In this document: in pieces, positions 26,988 to 35,799 of the stretch
Numbering within the stretch: position 1 is the first letter of the stretch
How the letters are laid out: each line of letters opens with the position of its first letter
Origin: Limnobaculum xujianqingii
GTDB taxonomy: Bacteria; Pseudomonadota; Gammaproteobacteria; Enterobacterales; Enterobacteriaceae
Direction: 5' to 3'
Length of the DNA stretch: 64,000 nucleotides
NCBI RefSeq assembly: GCF_013394855.1
Contig: NZ_JABMLK010000001.1
Coordinates: 620,001-684,000 of the forward strand
Position numbers and translations under genes: made by a program
The notes under the pieces: generated by a model
Databases searched by the model: none
What the model was told of the DNA's origin: nothing
What the model saw: only the letters and a program-made list of their open reading frames with translations

Positions 26988-27065
26988 TTATCTGTACGAG
27001 TAACCGAGAGAGTAACCCTACAGATAAATATTAGATCACGAAAAATACCAAATCAAGGTATTTTT
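26988..27065. promoter_or_regulatory. Lysis-lysogeny switch region with two inverted repeats
   Basis: TTATCTGTA (26988-26996) and TACAGATAA (27019-27027) are inverted arms that enclose two direct GAGTAACC copies (26998, 27010). A second, closer palindrome, AAAAATACC-7-GGTATTTTT, spans 27041-27065. These lie between divergent ner and repressor genes and are the natural binding sites for the two regulators. Which protein binds which site cannot be told. Confidence 0.7.
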
Positions 27066-27130
27066 GTTGTTTTTATTGATTTTGTGTTTTTTATAATACT
27101 TTCAAGTGATTACATAGAAAGGAACCAAGT

Positions 27131-27703
27131 ATGACAAAAGAACCTAAGGGTACTTTGCTATCAAAGGGAAAAGTACCTGTTATTGAGAGGATTGCAGAAC
27201 TCGCAAGAAAGTACCCATCTAGAAGCGCAGCAGCTAGAGCATGGGGGATAAACGTCAATACATTGAACAGTTATTATAAGAACGAGACACCTCCTCCAGT
27301 ACCGCGTGAAAACCTACTAGCACGCATCGCAGAAAGAGAAGGAGTGAGCTTAGATTGGTTGAAGACAGGTAAAGATGAAATACCAAAATTACCAGAAAAT
27401 AGTGTAATTCGTGATGGGTTGTCAGACCTACTTTCATTCCTTACTGACGAAGAGCGATATCAACTGACTATGGTTTTGACTCGCAAAGGTGTAGAAACAA
27501 TTCTCTATCTACTTAATGAAGATAATCTATTACTTCTACAACAACCAGATACGCTCAAGGCGCACATGCTTCAAGAGTACGTAACAGGCAAGCTGCGTGA
27601 TGAAAGCGCAATTAGTAACGATCAGGATAAAGTGTGTGCTCGCTCAGGAGAGAAACAAACGCCACCTCAGAGCCTAGCATCTGGACAGAAGAAGGCAGGA
27701 TAA
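27131..27703 (+). CDS. Prophage repressor (CI-type HTH)
   Basis: The 190-residue protein has an HTH with SRSAAARAWGINVNTLNSYYKN (given as two parts: SRSAAARAWG, INVNTLNSYYKN), typical of phage CI-type regulators that sense MTKEP-like starts. A VSLDWLKTGK segment ends the domain. A helical C-terminus follows without a LexA-type peptidase motif, so it would not be cleaved by RecA in the usual way. An AAAGGAA site lies upstream of ATG 27131. It is the only plus-strand phage gene, divergent from ner, and would maintain lysogeny. Confidence 0.87.
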   Translation: MTKEPKGTLLSKGKVPVIERIAELARKYPSRSAAARAWGINVNTLNSYYKNETPPPVPRENLLARIAEREGVSLDWLKTGKDEIPKLPENSVIRDGLSDLLSFLTDEERYQLTMVLTRKGVETILYLLNEDNLLLLQQPDTLKAHMLQEYVTGKLRDESAISNDQDKVCARSGEKQTPPQSLASGQKKAG

Positions 27704-27726
27704 GGCACAGTGTCCGTTACTGTGCC
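27704..27726 (+). terminator. Hairpin directly after the repressor
   Basis: GGCACAG and CTGTGCC form a 7-bp stem with a 9-base loop next to the repressor stop codon. No clear T-run follows, so termination is only a suggestion. Confidence 0.4.
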
Positions 27727-27887
27727 GGTCTTACATGGTACTCACTGTTTCTTATAGAACCATGCTGACAGCCTCTTTCTGAAGTCTTATATTGAAATAA
27801 GCGACGCAATTGTTACACTGATTAAGTGTATGGAGTTTTAAATTTATTTAAATGTTTTTGAACATGGTTTGAACGAGTAGTGTCGAA

Positions 27888-28008
27888 GTATCAAATGTTT
27901 TGCCTATAGGCTCATTTTTTCGGAAGTGGTATCAAATCCTCTCTTTCGGGTAACTTAATGATAACCCGTTTATTTCCGCCTCTTTCAATTTATTCCCTAG
28001 TATCAAAT
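27888..28008. repeat. Three GTATCAAAT repeats: putative transposase sites at the prophage end
   Basis: GTATCAAAT occurs at 27888, 27929 and 28000, all in the same direction, within the otherwise empty 300 bp between the repressor and fdnI. Mu's left end also has three transposase sites next to the repressor. Read inward, the outermost copy begins TGATAC, and Mu-type ends start with TG. That puts the boundary at 28005 and suggests AATGA (28006-28010) as the 5-bp target duplication, which can be tested only with the other end. Confidence 0.65.
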
Positions 28009-28662
28009 GATTCCCTTCATAACATGATTACCCTTTTCTTCTTCTGCCTCAATCTGACGCGCCCAACGAGGGTGATGTTTCTGAGCCCATTTACGGCTGA
28101 CTTTACCTTCAATCATGCCGGTGATTGAGCCTTTCACCCAAAACGCCATATAGATATGAATCAGAATCGCATGAATCAACACAATGGCCGATACTGCGTG
28201 AATCAATAGCCCCAGGCGAATAGACCACATCGGGAAGAAATGAGCAAAATAGGGACGCCAGATAATCACGCCACTAACCAACAGGACTAAAATTAACCCC
28301 ATAATGCTCCAGAACATCGCCTTCTGACCCGGGTTATATTTACCCACATCAGCCACTTTATGCTCATTACCCTTCAGCACTTCAACGATATGTATAAACC
28401 AGCCGATATCGTCTTTCTTCGGGATATTGTGCTTCACAAAACGGAAGAACATCAGTACCAGTACGCAGAAAATCAGTACGCCAAAAAATGGATGCAGAAT
28501 ACGCCCCATCTGTGGAGTACCAAACGTCTGAGTTAGCCAGCTCAACGTCGGGAAGAACATGGCGATACCGGATAACGCCACCAGAAAGAAGCAGATAACC
28601 ACGGTCCAGTGACATGCCCGATCGATAAACGAGACGTGCTTAATCATGTTACTTTTCTTCAT
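28003..28662 (-). CDS. fdnI: Formate dehydrogenase-N gamma subunit (cytochrome b556)
   Basis: The 219-residue protein starts [19 protein letters not shown] and closely follows E. coli FdnI, including [15 protein letters not shown] and [16 protein letters not shown]. It is an inner-membrane protein with four helices, two b-type hemes and the menaquinone site; His residues in RACHW and ILHPFFG are heme-ligand candidates. ATG 28662 overlaps the fdnH end by 14 bases. The stop codon TGA is the first three bases of the inferred phage end, so the last residues (KGII) may differ from the uninterrupted gene. Confidence 0.93.
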   Translation of the reverse strand: MKKSNMIKHVSFIDRACHWTVVICFFLVALSGIAMFFPTLSWLTQTFGTPQMGRILHPFFGVLIFCVLVLMFFRFVKHNIPKKDDIGWFIHIVEVLKGNEHKVADVGKYNPGQKAMFWSIMGLILVLLVSGVIIWRPYFAHFFPMWSIRLGLLIHAVSAIVLIHAILIHIYMAFWVKGSITGMIEGKVSRKWAQKHHPRWARQIEAEEEKGNHVMKGII

Positions 28663-29542
28663 GATGCTCCCCCTCGTCATCGTCTTCATCTACTTTGTTC
28701 GGCCCAACACCGATGTAGTGATAAATCAAACCGGCGAAGCTGGCAACGAACGCAGCGGCCGATAACGGTTTCAGAATACCTTTCCAGAAACCAACTACCT
28801 GACTGATCGCTGGATCTTTCGGTAAACCGTGATACAACTCCGGGCGATCCGCATGGTGCAGTACATACATTACATGTGTGCCACCAACCCCTTCAGGGTT
28901 GTACAGGCCAGCATTAGCATAACCTCGAGTGTGTAGCTCAGTGATACGGCCCTCAGCCATCTCGACCATCTGCTGCTTAGTACCAAAGTGAATAGCGCCC
29001 GTTGGGCAGGTTTTCACACAGGCAGGTTCCTGGCCTACGGTGACCCGATCAACACACAAGGTGCATTTGTACACCCGGTTATCCTCTTTATTCAGCCGGG
29101 GAATGTTGAACGGACAACCGACAATACAGTAACCACAGCCGATGCAGTGCTCTGACTGAAAATCCACAATACCGTTGGCATACTGAACAATCGCACCGGC
29201 TGAAGGACATGCCTTCAGACAGCCCGGATCGCTACAGTGCATACAACCGTCTTTGCGGATTAACCACTCCAGTTTGCCGTTCTCTTCTACTTCAGAGAAG
29301 CGCATTACCGTCCAGGATTTTGCCGTTAAATCGGTTGGGTTATCGTAGACCCCAACGTTATGACCCACTTCATCACGGATATCATTCCATTCTGAACAGG
29401 CTACCTGACAGGCCTTACAGCCAATACAGGTGGTAACGTCAATCAATTTTGCCACTTCTTCCTGATGGTGACGCACCTGTGGAGGCGGCGTCAAAACGTT
29501 AGTGGCGGAACGTTTCATAATGTCTTGAGATTGCATTGACAT
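28649..29542 (-). CDS. fdnH: Formate dehydrogenase-N beta subunit, four [4Fe-4S] clusters
   Basis: The 297-residue protein carries four ferredoxin-type Cys groups: [42 protein letters not shown], and CTLCVDR followed by CVKTCP. A C-terminal membrane helix ([17 protein letters not shown]) anchors it on the periplasmic side. It passes electrons from FdnG to FdnI. It lies 12 bases after fdnG, as in E. coli, and matches E. coli FdnH nearly throughout. Confidence 0.95.
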   Translation of the reverse strand: MSMQSQDIMKRSATNVLTPPPQVRHHQEEVAKLIDVTTCIGCKACQVACSEWNDIRDEVGHNVGVYDNPTDLTAKSWTVMRFSEVEENGKLEWLIRKDGCMHCSDPGCLKACPSAGAIVQYANGIVDFQSEHCIGCGYCIVGCPFNIPRLNKEDNRVYKCTLCVDRVTVGQEPACVKTCPTGAIHFGTKQQMVEMAEGRITELHTRGYANAGLYNPEGVGGTHVMYVLHHADRPELYHGLPKDPAISQVVGFWKGILKPLSAAAFVASFAGLIYHYIGVGPNKVDEDDDEGEHHEEK

Positions 29543-29554
29543 ATCTTTTCTCCG

Positions 29555-32500
29555 TTACACCTTCTCTACGTTAACCAGGAACGCCTTAAACTCTGGCGTT
29601 TGTGAATTAGCATCACCAACAGACGGCGTTAATGTATTGGCTAAAAAGCCTTTACGTGAAGCGCCTTCAAATCCCCAGTGACAAGGAATACCGATGGTAT
29701 CCACATTGTTACCATTGATAGTAAGAGGTTTGATACGTTTGGTGACAACGGCTTTCGCCTTAATAAATCCACGTTTAGAAGAAACGACAACTTCATCTCC
29801 CTGAACAATGCCTTTCTTACCGGCCAGTACTTCACCAATTTCAATAAATTGTTCAGGTTGAGCAATGGCATTCAGCAAAGCATGCTTAGTCCAGTGACGG
29901 AAGAGTTCGGTAATCGAGTAGGTTGTAGCAACGAAAGGATATTCATCTGCTTTGCCCATATTCTCAATATCGCCAGAGAAAATACGAGAAACCGGGTTAG
30001 AAATAACTTTCGGATGTAACGGGTTGGTGCCAATTGGCGTTTCAATTGGTTCATAATGCTCAGGGAATGGGCCATCGTTCATTTTATCGATAGAGAATAA
30101 TCGACCAACCCCTTCCTGATTCATAATAAATGGACCAACGTCAGTCCCCGGTGCAGCCTGACTGTAGTCAGCGACATCAATACCGGTCCATTTACTGCCA
30201 TCCCATTCAATGATTTTACGCTTCTCATCCCAGGGTTTGCCCTGTGGATCGGCAGAGGCTCGGTTATAGAGAATGCGACGGTTAGCTGGCCATGACCATG
30301 CCCAACCCGGTGTGCAACCCAGACCTGATGGATCGCTATTATCGCGTTTATCCATTTGGTTGCCCTGTTCAGTCCAACTGCCGGCATAAATCCAACAGAA
30401 GCTACTGGTAGAACCATCATTTTTTAATTGAGCAAATGAGCTGAGCTGCTGTCCTTTCTTAAGCTGTACATTGCCCCGATCGTCAACAATATCGGCTAAA
30501 GCATAACCATTGGCTTCGCGAGCAATTTCTTCCGGAGTTGGATCTTCCGGATCCTGATAGTTCCAGGACATGTTTAATACCGGATCAGGATTAGCGCCGC
30601 CTTCTTCCCGATAAAGCTCACGCAACCGCATAAACAAACGGCCAAGAATCTTACCATCGTGTAGTGCTTCACCCGGTGGTTCTGCCGCAGCCCAGTGCCA
30701 TTGCAACCAGCGACCGGAGTTAGCAATAGAACCATTCTCTTCAGCAAAACAAGAAGACGGCAAACGGAACACTTCAGTTTGAATATCTGCCGTGCTGACG
30801 TCGTTCATCTCCCCATGGTTTTGCCAGAAATTAGATGACTCTGTGACTAATGGGTCAATCACCACCATATATTTCAGTTTAGCTAGCGCCTGCGCAGACT
30901 TATTCTTATCCGGGAAAGCCGCTAACGGGTTAAAGCCCTGAACGATATATCCATTCATCTTACCCTGAGTCATCAGCTCAACCTGAGTCATCACATCATA
31001 GAGTTTGTCCCATTTAGGCAACCAGTCGTATCCCCATTGATTTGACTCTGTGGCATGCTCTCCCCAGAAGCTTTTCATCATACTGACGAAGAATTTCGGG
31101 GTATTCTGCCAATAGTTGACATCATTCTCTCCCAGACTCTTTGGCGTAATCTGCGAAATATATTGCTGATAACTTTGCTGCTGATCTGAAGGAAGAGGCA
31201 TATAGCCAGGGAGGTTGGTGGAAAGCAGACCTAAATCGGTATAACCCTGAATATTAGAGTGACCGCGTAACGCATTTACGCCGCCACCCGCCATACCAAT
31301 GTTACCCAGAATGAGCTGTAACATGGCCGCACCGCGAATAATCTGCGCACCGCCGGTATGGTGAGTCCAGCCTAATGCATACAGAATGGTTGCTGTACGA
31401 TCGGGCGCACTGGTTTCCGCCAGAATTTCACAGATCTTCAGGAAATCTTCAATGGAGGTACCACATAAGTTATTCACCATTTCTGGTGTATAAGGACTCA
31501 CGTGTTGTTTCAACAGATTCCATACGCAACGAGGATGACTCAATGTCATATCGCGCTTAGCATATCCCTGCTCATCCAATTGATAAAACCAGGAGCTTTT
31601 ATCGTAATGACGTTTTTCTGCGTTGTAGCCACTAAATAGCCCATCATCAAACGAATAATCATCACGAACTAAGAAACTGGCGTTGGTATAATGCTTCACG
31701 TATTCGGATTGAATTTTATTTTTTTCAATCAGATAACGAATGACGCCTAATAAAAACGCAGCATCAGAACCTGCTCGTATTGGCGAATAGATATCTGCTA
31801 CTGCAGCACTGCGGTTAAACCGAGGGTCAACAACGATCACCGTGGCGTTGTTTTGTATTTTCGCTTCAACTACCCACTTAAAACCAACGGGGTGAGCTTC
31901 CGCAGCATTACCGCCCATAATCAGTACTACGTTGGCATTTTTAATATCAACCCAGTTGTTGGTCATTGCGCCCCGGCCGAAGCTGGGTGCTAATGCTGCA
32001 ACGGTTGGGCCATGACATAACCGGGCCTGACAGTCGATAGCTACCATACCCAGTGCACGACTGAATTTCTGGTCCAGAATGCCGGTTTCATTGCTTGCCG
32101 CAGATGAACAAAGCATACCTGTGCTTACCCAGCGGTTGACCGTGGTATTGCTTTCATTTTTTTCAATAAAGTTAGCATCACGATCGTCTTTCATTAACCG
32201 GGCAATACGCTCTATTGCATCATCCCAACTAATACGCTGCCATTTATCTGAGCCAGGGGCCCGATATTCGGGATAACGTAACCGGTTATTACTATGAATA
32301 TAATCTACAAGTCCTGCTCCTTTTGGACAAAGAGAACCCCGACTGACAGGATGGTCCGGGTCGCCCTCTACGTGAAAAATACTCTCCCGAACATTTTTAG
32401 CACCATCACCCATGCTATAAAGCAGCACGCCGCAACCCACTGAACAGTAAGTACAGTTATTACGCGTCTCTTTTGAGCGGAGGAGTTTATATTGACGTGT

Positions 32501-32602
32501 TTGTGCTAACGCTAATGAGGGGGTAAATCCGAGTGTTGCGGCTGTAGTTCCAGCCATTCCGCCTGCACAAATGCGGAAAAATTGCCTTCTTGTGACCTGC
32601 AT
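29555..32602 (-). CDS. fdnG: Formate dehydrogenase-N alpha subunit, cysteine form
   Basis: The 1015-residue molybdenum enzyme oxidises formate to CO2 in the periplasm. It has a Tat signal (MQVTRRQFFRICAGGMAG), a [4Fe-4S] motif CTYCSVGCG near residue 50 and the bis-MGD domains. E. coli FdnG has selenocysteine at 196, encoded by UGA; here residue 196 is Cys, codon TGT at 32015-32017, in RLCHGPTVAALAP. ATG 32602 is chosen over an upstream TTG because GGAG lies seven bases before it. Sequence details (NFIEKNE, TEQGNQM) favour FdnG over FdoG. Cysteine forms usually turn over more slowly than selenocysteine forms. Confidence 0.94.
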   Translation of the reverse strand: MQVTRRQFFRICAGGMAGTTAATLGFTPSLALAQTRQYKLLRSKETRNNCTYCSVGCGVLLYSMGDGAKNVRESIFHVEGDPDHPVSRGSLCPKGAGLVDYIHSNNRLRYPEYRAPGSDKWQRISWDDAIERIARLMKDDRDANFIEKNESNTTVNRWVSTGMLCSSAASNETGILDQKFSRALGMVAIDCQARLCHGPTVAALAPSFGRGAMTNNWVDIKNANVVLIMGGNAAEAHPVGFKWVVEAKIQNNATVIVVDPRFNRSAAVADIYSPIRAGSDAAFLLGVIRYLIEKNKIQSEYVKHYTNASFLVRDDYSFDDGLFSGYNAEKRHYDKSSWFYQLDEQGYAKRDMTLSHPRCVWNLLKQHVSPYTPEMVNNLCGTSIEDFLKICEILAETSAPDRTATILYALGWTHHTGGAQIIRGAAMLQLILGNIGMAGGGVNALRGHSNIQGYTDLGLLSTNLPGYMPLPSDQQQSYQQYISQITPKSLGENDVNYWQNTPKFFVSMMKSFWGEHATESNQWGYDWLPKWDKLYDVMTQVELMTQGKMNGYIVQGFNPLAAFPDKNKSAQALAKLKYMVVIDPLVTESSNFWQNHGEMNDVSTADIQTEVFRLPSSCFAEENGSIANSGRWLQWHWAAAEPPGEALHDGKILGRLFMRLRELYREEGGANPDPVLNMSWNYQDPEDPTPEEIAREANGYALADIVDDRGNVQLKKGQQLSSFAQLKNDGSTSSFCWIYAGSWTEQGNQMDKRDNSDPSGLGCTPGWAWSWPANRRILYNRASADPQGKPWDEKRKIIEWDGSKWTGIDVADYSQAAPGTDVGPFIMNQEGVGRLFSIDKMNDGPFPEHYEPIETPIGTNPLHPKVISNPVSRIFSGDIENMGKADEYPFVATTYSITELFRHWTKHALLNAIAQPEQFIEIGEVLAGKKGIVQGDEVVVSSKRGFIKAKAVVTKRIKPLTINGNNVDTIGIPCHWGFEGASRKGFLANTLTPSVGDANSQTPEFKAFLVNVEKV

Positions 32603-32605
32603 CAA

Positions 32606-33051
32606 ATTTCTCCAAGCTTAAACTTAAGACATGAAAAGAAAGAATAGAATGTTGTTAAATGAAGTAGTTACGTATTGGTAGTAAAAACCCTTAACTTTTT
32701 AATGTTATCATGAGACTCGAATGTAAATAAATAATTTCATATTTATTAATTTATTTAACATTTGGCAATGCAATGAAAATGAATTAAAAACTAACGCGTT
32801 GTAGACAGTTGAGATTGGATCAGATGGTGTAATCCATAGACGGATTTTAGATTGAAATGGAAATGAGTATCAGAGAATTCAGGAGAATTAGATTACTCAG
32901 TAAAGTGAAATAACGTAATGCGTTGTTTTTACTTATCGCGGCACCGTTATCAGCTATTCTGATAAAACTTTATTAACCACTTAGCTGAAATTGAACGGCT
33001 AAATGGTTAATATCTCGTCAGATAAATCAGACTATCTAACCGATACCGACA
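32606..33051. other. Non-coding gap upstream of fdnG
   Basis: This AT-rich 446-bp gap should hold the fdn promoter. I found no convincing TTGAT-N4-ATCAA FNR site. One perfect inverted repeat, TTATCAG-ctatt-CTGATAA, spans 32947-32965 without a T-run on either side, so it may be an operator. I see no open gene. Confidence 0.5.
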
Positions 33052-33843
33052 CTACTTTTGATGCCAGTAGGCAACCGCACGAACATATTCAGGATCGCAC
33101 CCTCTGCGCTGAGTGAAATACTCATTTAGCATCTTCACGGTTTCCCCTTCGCCCGTCAGCCAGATAAAGTAATCTTCCATTGGAATCGATACTTTATCCA
33201 ACAACGCGATTAGCCGCCCTAAATGATCGAGCTGCATATTGCCAGAACCCAGCCACTGGGCTGTTACACCGTTCAAATCTTCAAGATAGCTGCGGCCAGG
33301 TTTTTCATCAGTAAAGGCATACAAATAACACTCAGAGGCACTCAGAGTCGCATTGCGGCGTTTAAAAGCCGGTAAACCAGTTTCATCGGCAATATAGAGT
33401 TGAAAAGCATAGTCATCAGGCACAACTAATGAACCACGAGGCCCACCAATCACCAGTTCATCACCCACTCTTGCCTTATCTGCCCACTGGCTGGCAACTC
33501 CACCTTCATGAATATAAAAATCCAGCGTTAATGTTTTTTCACCATCAAAAAACAGTGGGGTATATTCCCGTGCAACCGGTGTTTTCCCCTCTTTCCAGAC
33601 TATTCCTTCCTCGGTAACCTGAGGTAACTCCAGCTTGCTGTTTTCAGTTTCCGGGAAAAACACTTTGATATGGTCATCAAAACCCGGTGAAACAAAACCA
33701 GCCAGATCGCTGCTGGCAAAATCGATACGCCAGAAGCGATCTGCAATAGATGTTTTATTTGTTACGGTAATAGAGCGAAAACGTAATTCATTGCGAACGC
33801 GTTGTGGCGCTCGGGAATCTATATTCTTTTTATTGTTTTTCAC
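33052..33843 (-). CDS. yqjH: Siderophore-interacting ferric reductase (YqjH-like)
   Basis: The 263-residue flavoprotein belongs to the SIP/ViuB family. REYTPLFF is the FAD-binding motif, GGPRGSLVVP lies near the nucleotide-binding part, and YIADETGLPAFKRR is typical of YqjH. It reduces ferric chelates with NAD(P)H to release iron in the cytoplasm. It lies downstream of yqjI on the same strand, with a 156-bp gap holding an inverted repeat (GTTACA-g-TGTAAC, 33874-33886) that could be its operator. In E. coli the two genes are divergent. Confidence 0.88.
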   Translation of the reverse strand: MKNNKKNIDSRAPQRVRNELRFRSITVTNKTSIADRFWRIDFASSDLAGFVSPGFDDHIKVFFPETENSKLELPQVTEEGIVWKEGKTPVAREYTPLFFDGEKTLTLDFYIHEGGVASQWADKARVGDELVIGGPRGSLVVPDDYAFQLYIADETGLPAFKRRNATLSASECYLYAFTDEKPGRSYLEDLNGVTAQWLGSGNMQLDHLGRLIALLDKVSIPMEDYFIWLTGEGETVKMLNEYFTQRRGCDPEYVRAVAYWHQK

Positions 33844-33999
33844 ATGAATTTCCTTCTGTCTGAAAACATATAAGTTACAGTGTAACGAATTTTATTCTTT
33901 GTTTTCATAAAATGTATCAGGCTGACGCGATAATCATCAGCCTCTACGGTTATAAAATTCTCTGTTGCGATAATGCCAGAGAATGCTCTGTCAATTGGG

Positions 34000-34701
34000 T
34001 TAATCTTTTGCTGCTTCAGATGCAGCAGCATCTTTACCTGAACGAATCTCAGTCTCTATACGTTGTACCGCCTCATTCAGCGTGGCGGCAATGCGATTAA
34101 TCTGTTCTGGTGACAGTTCACCACGAACTAAGTTTTCCCGCAGCAGCCCTTTCAGCTTATGTACTGCTTCTCTGATTTCAGAGCCCAGATTTTCATTGCG
34201 ACCTTTGCCAACGTGAGACAGGCGCTGGAATATCACATCAACAGTACCCTGATTGTCTTTAAGTTCCTGTTGGCCTTCGGCGGTAATTTGGAAGCTTTTA
34301 CGCCCTTTTTCACCTTCGATGGTTTCGATATAGCCTTGTTCTTCCAGTAACGATAACGTTGGATAAATAACACCTGGACTTGGAACGTATAAACCTGATG
34401 TTGCTTCTTCAATGGCTTTGATTAGCTCATAACCATAGCTTGGTTTTTTCTCTACAAAAGCCAGCAATACCACGCGAAGATCGCCATGTTCAAACAGGCG
34501 ACGTAACTTCATATGGCGATCTCTTGGGTCACAGTCTCCCGGACGTCCTCTTCCGCGACCGTGATGGTGCTCATGCCCTTCATCACGACAACGCTCACCA
34601 CCTTCCATGCCCCGACGGCCACGACCACCAAAGCCACGGCCTTTCTCACTGTCGTCACCATGACGTGCATGACGTTGACGATTAAATAGTTGAGTTAACA
34701 T
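34000..34701 (-). CDS. yqjI: PadR-family nickel/iron-responsive regulator YqjI
   Basis: The 233-residue protein has a 60-residue N-terminus rich in His, Gly, Arg and Cys (HEHHHGRGRG), then a PadR winged helix (LLAFVEKKPSYGYELIKAI, SPGVIYPTLSLLEEQGYI) and a helical C-terminus. E. coli YqjI represses yqjH and itself and releases DNA when nickel binds the N-terminal part. Two perfect 18-bp palindromes lie upstream of its start, fitting self-repression. It precedes yqjH in the same direction. Confidence 0.9.
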   Translation of the reverse strand: MLTQLFNRQRHARHGDDSEKGRGFGGRGRRGMEGGERCRDEGHEHHHGRGRGRPGDCDPRDRHMKLRRLFEHGDLRVVLLAFVEKKPSYGYELIKAIEEATSGLYVPSPGVIYPTLSLLEEQGYIETIEGEKGRKSFQITAEGQQELKDNQGTVDVIFQRLSHVGKGRNENLGSEIREAVHKLKGLLRENLVRGELSPEQINRIAATLNEAVQRIETEIRSGKDAAASEAAKD

Positions 34702-34712
34702 ATTTCCTCCTT

Positions 34713-34765
34713 ATTTAGATATATCTAAATCAACGTGGGTAACTATAATTTAGATATATCTAAAT
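34713..34765. promoter_or_regulatory. Two perfect ATTTAGATATATCTAAAT palindromes (YqjI operators)
   Basis: Identical 18-bp perfect palindromes occur at 34713-34730 and 34748-34765, with centres 35 bp apart. The first is only 12 bp from the yqjI ATG, so binding would block its promoter or start. The PadR-type neighbour is the likely ligand. They could also affect the divergent pstS-like gene at 34969. Confidence 0.8.
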
Positions 34766-34968
34766 AGGCAAGAAGAAAAATGCTTTTCTGCATTTATTAT
34801 GTCACTTAGAGCATTACCATATTGATATCAAAGTAATTTTATTTAAATACCTATTCATATGTCGCTTCAATCACAACGTTTTATTCGTTATGATGCTTAT
34901 CGTTATAAGGGCTGACACGTCAAAAAGTGCAGTGTTAATACAACAAAAACAATAAGGGATAGACTGAC

Positions 34969-35799
34969 ATGAATCGTTATCTTTCATATATCGCTGCGGC
35001 ATTTATCTGCCTCTCATCTTCTACAATGGCTTCCCCTTTAGATGCGTTTAAAGAGACAAAAGGCAACGTTAATATCGCTGGCGGTACGGCACACGTCCCT
35101 GTGATGGTTGGCGCGGCAAAAAATATTATGAGCGCCAACCCGAATGTGAATATCACCGTTACCGGTGGCGGCTCTGGTGTTGGAGTTCAAAAAGTGGGTG
35201 AAGGTCTGGTTGATATCGGCAATACCGGACGTGCGTTGAAACAAAGCGAAGTTGATAAATATGGTCTGGTCACTTTCCCATTTGCCATTGATGGCGTTGC
35301 GGTAGTCGTTAACGATGCCAATAGTGTGAAGAGCGTTAGCCGCGAGCAGTTGAGCGATATTTTTGCCGGTAAGATTAGCAACTGGAAACAGCTTGGAGGC
35401 ACTGATGCAGCAATCTCTTTATATGTACGTGAAGATGGCAGCGGTACCCGGGAAGTATTTGAAGAAAAAGCGCTGAATAAAGGTACGGAAATCTCCAGAG
35501 CTAACGTGGTTAACTCTAACGGCGCAATGAAAACTGCCATCGTACAGGACAAAAATTCTATCGGTTACGTTGGTATTGGTCATCTGGACAACACGCTTCA
35601 GGGCTTAACCATTGATGGTATGGTTCCTTCCCAAGAGAATGCGGCAAACGGCAGCTATAAAGTCACTCGTTTGCTGTATATGAATACTAAAGGACAACCT
35701 CAGGGATTAACCAAAGCGTTTATTGATTATATCTACAGCCCTGAAGGTACTCTGATTATTGAAAAATCAGGCTATTTACCGACAGGTAAAGGTGAGTAA
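34969..35799 (+). CDS. Phosphate-type ABC transporter, periplasmic binding protein
   Basis: The 276-residue protein has a signal peptide (MNRYLSYIAAAFICLSSSTM, cut near ASP) and matches the shorter PstS-like family. Ligand loops appear as ITVTGGGSGVGVQKV, IGNTGRALKQSE and YVREDGSGTREVFEE. It would deliver phosphate to the PstCAB-type transporter encoded next. No clear Pho box was seen upstream. A different oxyanion cannot be ruled out. Confidence 0.82.
   Translation: MNRYLSYIAAAFICLSSSTMASPLDAFKETKGNVNIAGGTAHVPVMVGAAKNIMSANPNVNITVTGGGSGVGVQKVGEGLVDIGNTGRALKQSEVDKYGLVTFPFAIDGVAVVVNDANSVKSVSREQLSDIFAGKISNWKQLGGTDAAISLYVREDGSGTREVFEEKALNKGTEISRANVVNSNGAMKTAIVQDKNSIGYVGIGHLDNTLQGLTIDGMVPSQENAANGSYKVTRLLYMNTKGQPQGLTKAFIDYIYSPEGTLIIEKSGYLPTGKGE

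Larger units (their letters stand above)
1..28005. mobile_element. Mu-like transposable prophage (most of it; other end off window)
   Basis: Gene order follows phage Mu from repressor, Ner, transposase A and target activator B, through GemA and Mor/C, lysis, terminase, portal, F, G, protease/scaffold, capsid, sheath, tube, tape measure and baseplate genes. All except the repressor are on the minus strand. The right boundary is inferred from three GTATCAAAT repeats, the outermost touching the fdnI stop codon; reading inward the end begins TGATAC, matching the 5'-TG rule for Mu ends. The left end (gp47 onward, tail fibre, any mom-type gene) lies outside the window. Transposase, tail sheath and a TraR-like gene carry lesions, so the element is probably defective unless these are assembly errors. 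Confidence 0.95.

Noticed and set aside
32606..33051. FNR or NarL sites expected before fdnG
   Set aside because: No good TTGAT-N4-ATCAA was found by eye. The TTATCAG repeat does not match, so no site is claimed.
33840..34031. A 63-codon minus-strand open frame in the yqjI-yqjH gap
   Set aside because: It overlaps the yqjI end and covers a likely operator; no protein-like pattern.
34780..34968. Pho box before the pstS-like gene
   Set aside because: CTGACACGTCA near 34912 has only a faint likeness to a half site and lacks the second direct repeat.
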